Assembly (NCBI RefSeq): GCF_014773225.1
Contig: NZ_JACXAJ010000008.1
Span: 1-64,000 of the forward strand
Source of the DNA: Pontibacter aquaedesilientis
Lineage (GTDB): Bacteria; Bacteroidota; Bacteroidia; Cytophagales; Hymenobacteraceae
Length of the DNA: 64,000 nucleotides
Direction: 5' to 3'
How positions within the stretch are numbered: position 1 is the first letter of the stretch; each line of letters opens with the position of its first letter. Positions 24,654 through 34,067 of the stretch are shown piece after piece. The notes beneath the pieces were generated by a model. The model was given only the letters and a program-made list of their open reading frames with translations, searched no databases and was not told where the DNA came from. A program made the position numbers and the translations under genes.

Positions 24654-25406
24654 TTAGCGGCTAAGGTTACGGCCACCTACATTGATGACGAAACCGAGCG
24701 AGAAAACCGAGTAGCCTGCAGTAAGTGCCTTTCGGTTGCGCAGGCCGAAGTTGCTGCCACTGGTATACTGCAACTGCACCGTGGGGCTCAGCGCCAGGCG
24801 AGTGAAGAAAATCGGCTCCAGGAAGATGTTGTCCTCCTTTTCCTGTGCCACGCCGTTGAGCAGGTGTTTGTTCATGTCCACGTAGCTAAGCCGCAGGGCC
24901 GTGCCGTAGTTCAGTGGAAACTCATTGCCCAGCAAACGTAGCGACTTTTTCTTTTTAGAGCTAAAATTGACCTGCGTGAAATATTTGCTGAAACCGGCCT
25001 CGCGCCGGGTATAGGTTATGACGCCCTCTTTTTCCTCTTTTTCAGTACGGTCGCTGCTGCCGCCCCCAATGCCGGCGTATATCTCCAGCACCCGGTTCTG
25101 GTTCGGCCCGAAAGTGGTGAAGTAGCCAGCGCCGGCTTCGATCAGGTTATGTCGGAAATCACGCTTTTTGCGCTCCTGATCGAGCATAGAGCCATTTATC
25201 ATTACCCCAAACTTATCGGTTACGGCATAGGCCGTGTTGAAAGTGATGTTTCCCTTGGGAGTAATATGGCCTGCCGCACTCAGCTCGCCTTTTTCGGTGA
25301 ACATAGGTACGTTAGGCACATTCGGCATGTAAGTGGACACACAACCGGTAGTAAGCAAAAGGGCAACAAAAGGAAGAAGCTTCGTGAGATGTAAAACTGA
25401 TTTCAT
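24654..25406 (-). CDS. outer-membrane beta-barrel lipoprotein, unknown
   Basis: A lipoprotein signal is clear (LLTTGC, Cys at residue 22). The 250-residue mature protein alternates polar and hydrophobic residues with many Gly and aromatic residues (GAGYFTTFGPNQNRVLEIYA, GIGGGSS, LQYTSGSNFGL) and ends in a beta strand with an aromatic-like end (GFVINVGGRNLSR), consistent with a small outer-membrane barrel. I cannot name a family. It follows the M16 gene on the same strand with a 66-bp gap. Confidence 0.7.
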   Translation of the reverse strand: MKSVLHLTKLLPFVALLLTTGCVSTYMPNVPNVPMFTEKGELSAAGHITPKGNITFNTAYAVTDKFGVMINGSMLDQERKKRDFRHNLIEAGAGYFTTFGPNQNRVLEIYAGIGGGSSDRTEKEEKEGVITYTRREAGFSKYFTQVNFSSKKKKSLRLLGNEFPLNYGTALRLSYVDMNKHLLNGVAQEKEDNIFLEPIFFTRLALSPTVQLQYTSGSNFGLRNRKALTAGYSVFSLGFVINVGGRNLSR

Positions 25407-25589
25407 ACGGGTAACCTGGCTAAAAGAACTGCTAAGCTAATTCTCTCCTGGCTAAGAAGAAAAATATTTTTGCTCTTTTCCGCGAATGTCCAGCAGCAGG
25501 CCATCAGGCGACATGATGCACAGCCATGGGGTTATACCTGCTTTCAAGTTTAGGCGCATTCCCTTAGCTTTGCCGCCAGGTTATACCTT

Positions 25590-26588
25590 ATGAAGAAAAT
25601 CCTAATCATACAGACGGCCTTTCTGGGCGATGTGGTGCTGGCGACAGGCCTGGTGGAGAAACTGCATGCTCACTACCCACAGGCGCAACTCGACTTTCTG
25701 CTGCGCAAAGGCAACGAGTCGCTCCTGAAAGGGCACCCGCTGCTGCGCCAGGTGTTGGGATGGAACAAGCAGGAAGGGAAGTACAAGAGCCTGCTGCAAT
25801 TGCTCTCGCAAATCCGAAAAGAAAAGTACGATCTGGTAGTCAATCTGCAGCGCTTCGGAGCCACCGGTATACTGACCGCACTGTCAGGGGCTGGGGAGAC
25901 CGTGGGTTTCGATAAGAACCCCTTCTCCCGTTTTTTCACCCGCCGCTATACCCACGATGTAGCGTCCGGCACGCATGAGATAGAGCGCAACCATTTGCTC
26001 ATCGCTTCCCTCACCGACTCACAGCCAGCCAAACCGAAGCTATACCCTGCGGCAGAGGATTTTGCCAAAGTTCAAAGCCTGAAAGAGGAACCCTATATCT
26101 GTATGGCGCCTACCTCAGTTTGGTTCACAAAACAGTACCCGCAGGAGCAGTGGGTGGCATTGCTCAACCAACTGGGTGACAGGTACCGGGTATACCTGTT
26201 GGGCTCTCCTGCCGACAAGACGCATTGCGATGAAATTATTCAGCAGACCAGTAGCCAACGGGTAGAGAACCTTTGCGGCCAACTCAACCTGCTGCAATCG
26301 GCTGCCCTGATGCGCGATGCCGTGCTCAACTATGTGAACGACTCAGGCCCCATGCACCTGGCCTCTGCCCTGGATGCGCCAACCTGCGCCATTTACTGCT
26401 CTACCGTGCCCCGCTTTGGCTTTGGTCCGCTGGCCAGTTTTGCCAAAGTTGTCGAAAAAGAGGAGCCGCTTTACTGCCGCCCCTGTGGTTTGCACGGATA
26501 TAAATCCTGCCCGGAGGGACATTTTCGATGCGCAAAAGATATCAGGACGGAACAGCTGCTGGATGTGCTTGCAGGGCGTACAGAGTGA
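25590..26588 (+). CDS. glycosyltransferase family 9 (heptosyltransferase-like)
   Basis: The 332-residue protein is a GT9 enzyme of the WaaC/WaaF type, which adds heptose or related sugars to the lipopolysaccharide core from a nucleotide-sugar donor. Typical parts are ILIIQTAFLGDVVLATGLVE at the N-terminus, VNLQRFGATGI, the donor-site block PTSVWFTKQYPQEQWVAL, CGQLNLLQSAALM and NDSGPMHLASAL. The C-terminus has a Cys/His cluster (CRPCGL, SCPEGHFRC) shared with the second GT9 gene at 36329. It is transcribed alone. Confidence 0.92.
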   Translation: MKKILIIQTAFLGDVVLATGLVEKLHAHYPQAQLDFLLRKGNESLLKGHPLLRQVLGWNKQEGKYKSLLQLLSQIRKEKYDLVVNLQRFGATGILTALSGAGETVGFDKNPFSRFFTRRYTHDVASGTHEIERNHLLIASLTDSQPAKPKLYPAAEDFAKVQSLKEEPYICMAPTSVWFTKQYPQEQWVALLNQLGDRYRVYLLGSPADKTHCDEIIQQTSSQRVENLCGQLNLLQSAALMRDAVLNYVNDSGPMHLASALDAPTCAIYCSTVPRFGFGPLASFAKVVEKEEPLYCRPCGLHGYKSCPEGHFRCAKDIRTEQLLDVLAGRTE

Positions 26589-26677
26589 GCCAGTTATTAT
26601 TGAAAACTTGCCAAGCCACGGCCACACGCCGGCCCAGGTATAGCGTATTGGTATATTAGGTTTTTTCTATAGATGTA

Positions 26678-26707
26678 TTTGGTCTTGTGATAAAAGTGCT
26701 ACATTTG
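26678..26707 (+). promoter_or_regulatory. promoter of the aminopeptidase P gene
   Basis: TTTG (26678-26681) is followed after 18 bp by TACATTTG (26700-26707), matching the Bacteroidota -33/-7 consensus TTTG-N18-21-TAnnTTTG. The start codon lies 70 bp downstream. Confidence 0.7.
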
Positions 26708-26776
26708 CAGTGCAAAATCAGCTGTACGAAAAGCAGCTGACAAGCAAATCCGCTTAGCTACTATACCTACAAAACT

Positions 26777-28066
26777 ATGAAATACCAGCCCATCGACAAG
26801 GAGCTGTTCTGCCACAACAGGCGCAATTTTGCGCATCAGCTCAAACCTTCGTCCCTTGCTGTTTTTCATTCCAATGACGTGATGCCAACCAATGCGGATG
26901 GTACCATGGCGTTTCGTCAGAACAGTGACCTTTTCTATCTTTCCGGCATAGACCAGGAGGAGAGTATTTTGTTGCTTTTCCCGGATGCCCGCGACGAACG
27001 CATGAAAGAGATTCTTTTCCTGCGCGAATCGAATGAGCACATCCTGGTTTGGGAAGGGTATAAGCTCACTAAAGAACAGGCCCGCGAAGCCTCCGGTATA
27101 ACTACCGTCTATTGGCTGAAGGACTTCAAGCAAGTACTCAACTCGCTGATAGCCGAAGCCGAGCACGTATACCTGAACACCAACGAGCACCTGCGTGCCG
27201 TGGTAGAGGTAGAGACGCGTGATGCCCGCTTTATCAAGTGGTGCCAGCAAACCTACCCGCTACACCGCTACGAACGCAGCGCACCAATCATGCACCAGCT
27301 GCGGGCCATTAAATCCGATATCGAAATAGCGCTGCTTCGCAAAGCATGCCACATCACCGAACTAGGTTTCCGCAGGTTACTGCAGTTTATCAGGCCCGGC
27401 GTGATGGAGTATGAGGTAGAGGCGGAGATATACCATGAGTTCATACGCAACCGCTCACGTGGACCTGCCTATAGCTCGATCATCGCCTCGGGAGAGAACG
27501 CCTGCATACTGCACTATACCGACAACAGCCGGGAGTGTAAAGACGGCGACCTGCTGCTCATGGACTTTGGTGCCGAGTATGCCAACTACGCAGCCGACAT
27601 GACGCGCACCGTGCCGGTAAACGGGAAGTTCACCAAGCGCCAGCGGCAGGTATACGACGCCGTACTGCGCGTAATGAAGGCCGCCATCCAGATGCTCGTA
27701 CCGGGCAACTCACTCGATCAGTACCACGCCTTTGTGGGCACCGTAATGGAAAATGAACTGATTGGCCTGGGCCTGCTCAGCGAAGGCGACGTGCGCAACC
27801 AGGATCCTCATAACCCGCTATATAGGAAATACTTTATGCACGGCACGTCTCATTTTCTGGGGCTCGATGTGCATGACGTGGGCAGCAAATACCGTCCGTT
27901 CGAGGCAGGTATGGTGTTTACATGCGAGCCAGGAATATATATAAGGGAAGAGGGAATCGGGGTCAGGCTGGAAAATGATATTCTGGTGACAAAAGGCGGT
28001 CCGGTTGATCTGATGAAAGACATTCCACTGGAGGCAGAGGACATCGAGCGACTGATGAAAGGATAA
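26777..28066 (+). CDS. pepP: Xaa-Pro aminopeptidase (M24B)
   Basis: The 429-residue protein has the N-terminal aminopeptidase P domain (residues 1-150, with NRRNFAHQLKPSSLAVF and the early signature of PepP) and a pita-bread M24 catalytic domain. The dinuclear metal ligands are visible in order: LLMDFGAEYANYAADMTRTV, HGTSHFLGLDVHDVG, TCEPGIYI and RLENDILVT. It removes N-terminal residues preceding proline. It has its own promoter and no obvious operon partner. Confidence 0.93.
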   Translation: MKYQPIDKELFCHNRRNFAHQLKPSSLAVFHSNDVMPTNADGTMAFRQNSDLFYLSGIDQEESILLLFPDARDERMKEILFLRESNEHILVWEGYKLTKEQAREASGITTVYWLKDFKQVLNSLIAEAEHVYLNTNEHLRAVVEVETRDARFIKWCQQTYPLHRYERSAPIMHQLRAIKSDIEIALLRKACHITELGFRRLLQFIRPGVMEYEVEAEIYHEFIRNRSRGPAYSSIIASGENACILHYTDNSRECKDGDLLLMDFGAEYANYAADMTRTVPVNGKFTKRQRQVYDAVLRVMKAAIQMLVPGNSLDQYHAFVGTVMENELIGLGLLSEGDVRNQDPHNPLYRKYFMHGTSHFLGLDVHDVGSKYRPFEAGMVFTCEPGIYIREEGIGVRLENDILVTKGGPVDLMKDIPLEAEDIERLMKG

Positions 28067-28465
28067 TTTGCCTGTGTTCGGCGCATGCGCTCTACAGGCT
28101 CGCTTTTAACTCTCTGCAGCCTTTTTTATTGTATTTACGTTAAAAAAAAGTGGCTTTGCATTAAATAGTGTTGGGCAGACAACCTTAATGGGACTGCGAG
28201 GGTTGAATTAAACTGGTGCAACACATGCACAACGTGTGGAAAGCCGTGCAATAAGACAGGTTATTGGAAAATGGATTTAAGCTTTTAAAGGCAATTTTAT
28301 ACAACAACTAAATGCTTTTTGCTTATGGATAAACACTACACTCATGTAAAGACTACCCGCCTGACGTATCAAAATATACGTTCCGTCTGTTTTTTTATGG
28401 AAATATAAAAAAACTTACCTGAAAATATGTACGTATTGTCATATCAAAATATACTTTTTAAAATT
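28067..28465. other. 399-bp intergenic region upstream of the OmpA/TSP3 gene
   Basis: No gene is supported. The stretch is AT-rich near its right end and holds a 13-bp direct repeat, TATCAAAATATAC, at 28367-28379 and 28442-28454; the first copy is flanked by the inverted ACGTAT/ATACGT. These are good candidates for operator or promoter elements of the downstream gene. No clear terminator for the aminopeptidase gene was seen. Confidence 0.5.
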
Positions 28466-29941
28466 ATGCGAAAAACTCTAACGAAACTATGTGCAATTGC
28501 TTCTGCGTTTGTATTCCTGCTGTCTGCCAATTCAGCTGTGCTTGCGCAGAACGCTGACCAACGGACAAACCTCCAGCTATACGGAAGTGCGCTCCAATAT
28601 AAAGGTGATCTAGGTAACCAGTGGTGGACTTCAAAGCTAGGCTGGGGAGGCGGTGTATCGCTGAACCAATACCTGAGCCCGTCGCTTGACGCCGGCCTGC
28701 ACCTGAGCTACAGCAATCCTGAGTTCAGCAACGGATTCCCGAACACCATGAACACGAAAATAGGTATGGCCATGCTGGGCCTGCGCCTTAAGATGTATGG
28801 TAACATTCTGAAAGAAGACGCTTTCATCGGCCCATACCTGACCGTAGGTGGCGGCGGTCACTTCGCCAGAGCTGAAGGTATGTCACCGACGGGTGCTTAC
28901 GACGATAACTTCGTTGCCTTCGCTGGTTTTGGCGGTGCAGGTATCCGTTTCAGATTCTCTGACAACGTAAGCCTGTTTGTGCAGTCTGTTGCCCATTTCA
29001 CTAGCAACGACATGTACGACAACCTGGACGGCTCTCCGAACGCTCCTTCCGATATCAACGACCGTTTCCTGCAACACACGATTGGCCTTGGCTTCAACTT
29101 AGGCAAAGGTACTGACACAGACGGTGACGGTGTTCCGGATAGAAGAGACAAATGCCCTGACACTCCAACAGGTGTTCAGGTTGACAAAGAAGGTTGCCCA
29201 ATCGATACAGACGGTGACGGCGTAGCGGATTACCAGGACGACTGCCCAACTGAGGCTGGCGTAGCAAACCTCGGTGGTTGCCCTGACCGTGACAATGACG
29301 GTGTAGCTGACAAAGATGACCAGTGCCCTGACGAGGCCGGTACTGTTGCGACGCAGGGTTGCCCTGATAGCGACGGCGACGGTGTAGCCGACAAAGACGA
29401 CAAGTGCCCAGACACTCCACGTGGCGTACAGGTAGGTGCTGATGGTTGCCCAGTTGACTCTGACGGTGACGGTGTTCCGGATAACGAAGACCTTTGCCCT
29501 AACTCTGCTGGTACTGCTGAAACCAAAGGTTGCCCTGAGCTAGACGCTCGTACTAAGAAACTGATTGAAGAGAAGGTTCGCTTCGAATTTGACCAGGCTC
29601 GCGTACAGGATGGTTACCGCCAGCTGCTTGACAGCATTGTGGTAGCACTTGAGAAATACCCTGACCATGTACTCTTGATCAAAGGTCACGCTGACCACAT
29701 CGGTTCAGAAGAGTACAACCAGGCGCTGTCTGAGCAAAGAGCCCAGGCTGTGAAGGATTACCTGATCCAGCGTGGTGTTCAGAACCCAGACCGATTGGTA
29801 ACAAGAGGTTACGGTGAAACTCAGCCACTTGTACAGGTTAACACAAGACTCTCTAAAGCCAGAACAGCAGCGGCCCGTGCTCAGAACCGACGTGTCGGTT
29901 TCGAGATGAATACACCGGACATGAAGCTGAACATGGAATAA
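28466..29941 (+). CDS. OmpA family protein with TSP3 repeats
   Basis: ATG at 28466 gives 491 residues with a signal peptide (FLLSANSAVLA). An N-terminal eight-stranded OmpA-like barrel (about 30-210, ending FLQHTIGLGFNLGKG) is followed by calcium-binding thrombospondin type-3 repeats of the form DTDGDGVPDRRDKCPD (about 215-365, at least five) and a C-terminal OmpA peptidoglycan-binding domain (about 370-480, with VLLIKGHADHIGSEEYNQAL and AARAQNRRVGFEM). This is a typical abundant outer-membrane protein of Cytophagales; its codon choice is even and suits high expression. A strong terminator follows (29964-29997). Confidence 0.93.
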   Translation: MRKTLTKLCAIASAFVFLLSANSAVLAQNADQRTNLQLYGSALQYKGDLGNQWWTSKLGWGGGVSLNQYLSPSLDAGLHLSYSNPEFSNGFPNTMNTKIGMAMLGLRLKMYGNILKEDAFIGPYLTVGGGGHFARAEGMSPTGAYDDNFVAFAGFGGAGIRFRFSDNVSLFVQSVAHFTSNDMYDNLDGSPNAPSDINDRFLQHTIGLGFNLGKGTDTDGDGVPDRRDKCPDTPTGVQVDKEGCPIDTDGDGVADYQDDCPTEAGVANLGGCPDRDNDGVADKDDQCPDEAGTVATQGCPDSDGDGVADKDDKCPDTPRGVQVGADGCPVDSDGDGVPDNEDLCPNSAGTAETKGCPELDARTKKLIEEKVRFEFDQARVQDGYRQLLDSIVVALEKYPDHVLLIKGHADHIGSEEYNQALSEQRAQAVKDYLIQRGVQNPDRLVTRGYGETQPLVQVNTRLSKARTAAARAQNRRVGFEMNTPDMKLNME

Positions 29942-29963
29942 TATAGCCGAAAGGTTGAACGTT

Positions 29964-29997
29964 AAAAGGCCCCGCAGAGCGATCTGCGGGGCCTTTT
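29964..29997 (+). terminator. terminator after the OmpA/TSP3 gene
   Basis: AAAAGGCCCCGCAG (29964-29977) pairs perfectly with CTGCGGGGCCTTTT (29984-29997) around six bases, giving a GC-rich stem with a T4 end. Confidence 0.92.
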
Positions 29998-30106
29998 GCG
30001 TTTTGTAGATTCTGGAAATGAGAGTTTAACCGTAAGAAAGGTTTATACCTGATGGCAAGGTATAGAAGGCCAAAAATAGCGAGTAAAGCAGGTAGGAAAG
30101 CGAGTT

Positions 30107-31030
30107 TTACTTTTTCGAGGCCAGCAGGTATAGCACCGCCATGCGGATGGCGACACCGTTTTCTACCTGGTTGAGTATGATGGAATGATGGGAGTCGGCG
30201 GCGTCGCTGCTTAGTTCGACCCCGCGGTTGATCGGGCCAGGGTGCATCAGCACGATTTCCTTGTCGAGGCTATCGAGCATCTTTTTATCGATGCCATAGT
30301 ACAGAGTATACTCGCGCAGAGAGGGGAAATATTTCATCTGCTGGCGCTCCAACTGTATGCGCAGCACGTTGGCCACATCGCACCAGGCAAGGGCTTTGCG
30401 CACGTCCAGTTCCACTTTTACACCCAGTTCCTTGATGTATTTCGGGAGCAGCGTAACAGGGCCGCACACCATCACCTCGGCACCAAGTTTCTGGAGTGCA
30501 AAGATGTTGGAAAGCGCCACCCTTGAATGCAGAATATCGCCAACTATCACCACTTTTTTGCCAGCCACCTCGCCCAGTTTCTCACGGATAGAGAAGGAAT
30601 CCAGTAAAGCTTGTGTCGGGTGTTCGTGGGTGCCGTCGCCGGCATTCACGATGTTGGCGTCAATATGGCGGCTCAGGAAATGTGGTGCACCCGGGCTGGA
30701 ATGGCGCATCACGATCATGTCCACTTTCATGGCCAGAATGTTGTTAACCGTGTCGAGCAGGGTTTCGCCTTTTTTGACAGAACTGCCGCTGGAAGAGAAA
30801 TTGATCACATCAGCAGAGAGCCTTTTCTCAGCCAGCTCAAAGGAAAGGCGTGTGCGGGTAGAATTCTCGAAGAAAACGTTGGCAATGGTGATGTCGCGCA
30901 GCGAGGGCACTTTTTTGATGGGCCGGTTCAAAACATCCTTGAAGTTATCAGCCGTTTCAAATATCAGCTGAAGATCTTCTGCTGTAATGTCTTTGATGCC
31001 GAGTAAATGCCGGACGCTGAGCTCTTGCAT
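30107..31030 (-). CDS. pyrB: aspartate carbamoyltransferase catalytic subunit
   Basis: At 307 residues it has the usual PyrB length. The carbamoyl-phosphate site STRTRLSFELA (near 56), HSSPGAPH, HPTQALLDSFSI (near 140), and the aspartate loop LMHPGPINRGVEL (near 265) are all present. It makes carbamoyl-aspartate, the first committed step of pyrimidine synthesis. It lies 7 bp after pyrR on the same strand, so both are co-expressed. No regulatory pyrI gene is seen. Confidence 0.96.
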   Translation of the reverse strand: MQELSVRHLLGIKDITAEDLQLIFETADNFKDVLNRPIKKVPSLRDITIANVFFENSTRTRLSFELAEKRLSADVINFSSSGSSVKKGETLLDTVNNILAMKVDMIVMRHSSPGAPHFLSRHIDANIVNAGDGTHEHPTQALLDSFSIREKLGEVAGKKVVIVGDILHSRVALSNIFALQKLGAEVMVCGPVTLLPKYIKELGVKVELDVRKALAWCDVANVLRIQLERQQMKYFPSLREYTLYYGIDKKMLDSLDKEIVLMHPGPINRGVELSSDAADSHHSIILNQVENGVAIRMAVLYLLASKK

Positions 31031-31037
31031 GGGTGCT

Positions 31038-31586
31038 TTATTCTTCGTTTTTGGTTACTAACCAGATATTGTCTTCCTGTGTCTCCGGGCCTTCCCACTC
31101 TACAAGCACACGCTGCGACTGCAGGGAGTTGACGCGGCGCCCTACATAAGTAGGCTCGATAGGCAGGTGGCGGCTATAAAGGCGGTCTATCAGCACAAGC
31201 AATTCCACATTGGCAGGGCGCCCAAAGGCGATCATGGCGTCCATGGCAGCCCTGACGGAGCGACCAGTGTACAGTACATCGTCTACCAGGATCACTTTTT
31301 TGCCCTCAATCAGAAAATCGATTTTAGTGGCGTTGGCGGCCAGAGGAGTCTCCCTTCTGCGGAAGTCGTCGCGGTGGAAAGTAGTGTCCAGGTAGCCGGT
31401 CGGGACGGTAGTGCCCAGTATAGTAGCCAGCGTGCTTTGGATGCGTTGCGCTACCTGGCGGCCGCGTGGCTGCAGACCGATGATAACGGAATCAGAAAAG
31501 TCGCCGTGGTTCTCGATGAGCTGGTGGCAAAGGCGCATCACCATGATCTCAAGCAACTGGTGGTTTACAATGAGTCTTTTCTGCAT
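31038..31586 (-). CDS. pyrR: PyrR: pyrimidine operon regulator / uracil phosphoribosyltransferase
   Basis: ATG at 31586 gives 182 residues; a TTG at 31607 would add seven. The PRPP-binding loop VILVDDVLYTGRSVRAAMDA (near 98) and the N-terminal core RLCHQLIENHGD with GLQPRGRQVAQRI mark the PyrR family. In Bacillus, PyrR binds pyr mRNA and causes attenuation when UMP is high; I found no matching hairpin upstream, so regulation here is uncertain. It directly precedes pyrB, the usual partner. Confidence 0.94.
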   Translation of the reverse strand: MQKRLIVNHQLLEIMVMRLCHQLIENHGDFSDSVIIGLQPRGRQVAQRIQSTLATILGTTVPTGYLDTTFHRDDFRRRETPLAANATKIDFLIEGKKVILVDDVLYTGRSVRAAMDAMIAFGRPANVELLVLIDRLYSRHLPIEPTYVGRRVNSLQSQRVLVEWEGPETQEDNIWLVTKNEE

Positions 31587-31778
31587 GGCCGGAGGTATTG
31601 ATTGCAAATATAGAGACTTAGGTTGAATTGCTAAATTGTTTGATTGTTTAATTCTTGAATGGCTACATGGTTAGACGGGTGAATACTTAGCTAGTTAAAT
31701 AGCTGCATGGTATACCTATACCTGGAGTTTGGGTCAATTGATCAGTTCAACGTTTTAAGCATGTAGCCAGGCAGCCAT

Positions 31779-33257
31779 CTAAAAAGTGATTTTATTGATA
31801 TAGAAAACGCTGCGGCTGGGGGATTTAGGGGAGCGTATGCGCTGATAACCAAAGGCGACGAAACTGGACCCGTACCAACGCACTACTCCCGGCATTTCGG
31901 TGCTGGTTATTTTCTCGTCCTGCTTGTAAGGCAGCAGCTCGATTGAGGTTTCTTTGTCGCTATACCTGTCCTGCTCCATGATGCGGTATTGGAGTTTCTT
32001 CTCCTCGGGGTAGACCATGACAAAGCGCCCGCCAGGCAGGTGGCCGATCTCCACAGCATGGGTCAGCTCCGGGGTCGTGACATCGCGTAGCGGGAAGGTG
32101 TTGTCCCAAAGCAACACTCCGTTCTGGTCAAAGCCCAGGGCGACGGCATGTGTGCGCTTATAGGCGTTGGCAGCCCTTTCGCCGCTTCGCAACTTGGGGT
32201 CCAGGTAGCTGCTTCCGCTTCGGTACTGAGGATAGTAGGCTTCTGCGGCCAGCACATAGCCTGTTGGGGTAACCACGAGGTCGTGCAGCAGAAGCCGGAA
32301 GCGGTGGAGGGGCTCTTTGCCAGCGGCTACTCTGGCCAACTCACGCTTCTTCGTCCGCTCTTCCCGTCGGGGTTTCATGTACTTGAAAAAATTCTTCAGC
32401 TGTAGGAATGAGTAAAACTCTCCGCTAACCACCTGCGAGGCCACGGGCGAGGTGAAAAAACCCTGGGAATAGCGCAAGTCACGCGCCCCGTAAGTGCCCA
32501 GAAGCATTTTGGAAAGAGAGTCGCCGGGGGTTACTTCCGCATTGAGCAGGCTCTTGTTTTCCTGCTGCAGGATAAAGTAGTTGCCGAGGAGTTTACCTTT
32601 CGCATTAAACCGCTTAACCTGCAGGCGTGAGATCCGGCCATTGCTTTCGGTGAGCACCACATCGGCAAAGCCCTGAGTTGGGTCTACCAGCAAATCCGAA
32701 AACGTAGACTCGCTGCCGTAGACGGAGGGTAGCATGAGCGGCTTTTTTTCGGCCGGGTCTAGGTATAGCAACACCGGTTTCTGATCATAGCGGTTGTCGG
32801 CAATGATAAAGTATTTGCCCTGCAGCACGTTGAACTCATGCATCAACTCTGCCTCATCGAGCGTATACTCCTCCTGCCGTACCGTTCCGTTATCGTTGTT
32901 GATCCGGACAAAGGTATAGTGCTCGGGTCTGTTGGCCTGGAAAATAAGGTAGGTATAGGGGCTTTCGGTGTAATGTCTTACAAACTCATATTCGTACTTG
33001 AGATCGAGCTGAGCGCTCCAGCCTCGCTCCAACTGGGAATCAAATTTTTCAATCAGAAAGGTCGCATCCGTTAGCCAGGCGTTCGACTTCTTGCTGTAAA
33101 CCAACAGGCTGCTGTCAGGTATGGGGATCACCTCGAGGTGACTGGTGCCAATCTCAAACGGCAGCTCCAGGCGCACAGGTTGCTGCGGCTCCTGTGCCCA
33201 AAGCAGGGCAGGGGCTATTGTGGCAAGGTATAGCAGCAGGACTCGCAGGTTAGGCAT
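31779..33257 (-). CDS. hypothetical exported protein, 492 aa
   Basis: I do not recognise the family. A signal peptide (VLLLYLATIAPALLWA) marks export. The mature part is beta-rich and repeats aromatic-polar strands with recurrent patterns such as YFIIADNRYDQKPVLLYLDP and FVMVYPEEKKLQYRIM, suggesting a beta-propeller-like fold of about six or seven blades. A basic stretch (KPRREERTKKRELARV, near 296) interrupts the fold. No catalytic motif is visible. It stands between pyrR and the EVE gene without tight linkage. Confidence 0.65.
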   Translation of the reverse strand: MPNLRVLLLYLATIAPALLWAQEPQQPVRLELPFEIGTSHLEVIPIPDSSLLVYSKKSNAWLTDATFLIEKFDSQLERGWSAQLDLKYEYEFVRHYTESPYTYLIFQANRPEHYTFVRINNDNGTVRQEEYTLDEAELMHEFNVLQGKYFIIADNRYDQKPVLLYLDPAEKKPLMLPSVYGSESTFSDLLVDPTQGFADVVLTESNGRISRLQVKRFNAKGKLLGNYFILQQENKSLLNAEVTPGDSLSKMLLGTYGARDLRYSQGFFTSPVASQVVSGEFYSFLQLKNFFKYMKPRREERTKKRELARVAAGKEPLHRFRLLLHDLVVTPTGYVLAAEAYYPQYRSGSSYLDPKLRSGERAANAYKRTHAVALGFDQNGVLLWDNTFPLRDVTTPELTHAVEIGHLPGGRFVMVYPEEKKLQYRIMEQDRYSDKETSIELLPYKQDEKITSTEMPGVVRWYGSSFVAFGYQRIRSPKSPSRSVFYINKITF

Positions 33258-33366
33258 GGCACAGCATTAATGCTAACGGGTAGCAGAAAAGTAGAATGCG
33301 ACAGTAAAAGCTTTTTACTGTGTTTGTTAGGCTAACGTTGTGCCAGCTGACTTCAGGAGCACCGTG

Positions 33367-33771
33367 TTAGTTGCCCAGGGCCAGCAGCACGTCAAACTCC
33401 TCGGCCTTGAGCGGCATAACCGACAACCGTGACTGGCGCAGCAGGGCAATGTGTTCGAGTCGCTGGTCCTTTTTGATTTGTTCCAGTGTTACAGGGTCGC
33501 GGAAGTCGCGTACGGGCACCAGGTCCACAGCTACCCATTTGGCGTCGTCGGCAGTAGGGTCGGGGTAGGCGGCTTTGTCTACTTTGGCCATACCTACAAT
33601 GGCTTTTTCGGATACGCTATGGTAGAACAGCACCAGGTCGCCGGGCTGCATCTGCTGCAGGTTGTTTCGGGCCTGGTAATTGCGCACGCCGTCCCAGCAG
33701 GCACGTCCTTCTTTCACAAATCTAGACCAGGAGTATGTTTCGGGTTCTGATTTTACTAACCAGTATTGCAT
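33367..33771 (-). CDS. EVE domain protein
   Basis: The 134-residue protein is a near-complete EVE domain, a PUA-like fold that binds modified bases. The N-terminus MQYWLVKSEPETYSW, then CWDGVRNYQARNNLQQM and DLVLFYHSVSEKAIVGM, and WVAVDLVPVRDF follow the family pattern in order. EVE proteins are thought to read modified RNA or DNA bases; some are found with restriction systems. Here it is alone among housekeeping genes, as in most bacteria. Confidence 0.9.
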   Translation of the reverse strand: MQYWLVKSEPETYSWSRFVKEGRACWDGVRNYQARNNLQQMQPGDLVLFYHSVSEKAIVGMAKVDKAAYPDPTADDAKWVAVDLVPVRDFRDPVTLEQIKKDQRLEHIALLRQSRLSVMPLKAEEFDVLLALGN

Positions 33772-33847
33772 ATGATAGGGTGTATTCGGTGTTGTGATAA
33801 AATTCTGTTTGAGCTGCCTCTTCCCCTTATTCCAGGTTAGGGCAGGA

Positions 33848-34039
33848 TTATTTGGCAGCCCGCCTTTTCAGGTATAGCGTCAGCTCACCAATAATGACTG
33901 CGATTAAAAAACCACCTAAAAATCCTTTGAAAAACCCAGCTGCCGTGTCGGTTGCGATCAGGGTAGCCGAAACGAGAAGCAATGACGCGTAAAGAATGAT
34001 ACGGGTTTTTGCAGGGAGTTTTTCGGAAGGAGCTGCCAT
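33848..34039 (-). CDS. small membrane protein, 63 aa
   Basis: The ORF codes for two hydrophobic segments (about residues 12-30 and 36-56, with a Gly-rich turn GFFKGFLGGF between them) and a basic end LKRRAAK. It is preceded 29 bp upstream by the small lipoprotein gene on the same strand and may be co-transcribed with it. Unknown function; the codon composition and the intact start make it more than a chance frame. Confidence 0.55.
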   Translation of the reverse strand: MAAPSEKLPAKTRIILYASLLLVSATLIATDTAAGFFKGFLGGFLIAVIIGELTLYLKRRAAK

Positions 34040-34067
34040 CGGTATAAGGTATAGCGAATCAGGGGAA

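Noticed and set aside
31587-31778. PyrR-dependent attenuator upstream of pyrR
   Set aside because: No terminator/anti-terminator pair or PyrR-binding consensus could be identified; the gap only holds AT-rich repeats.
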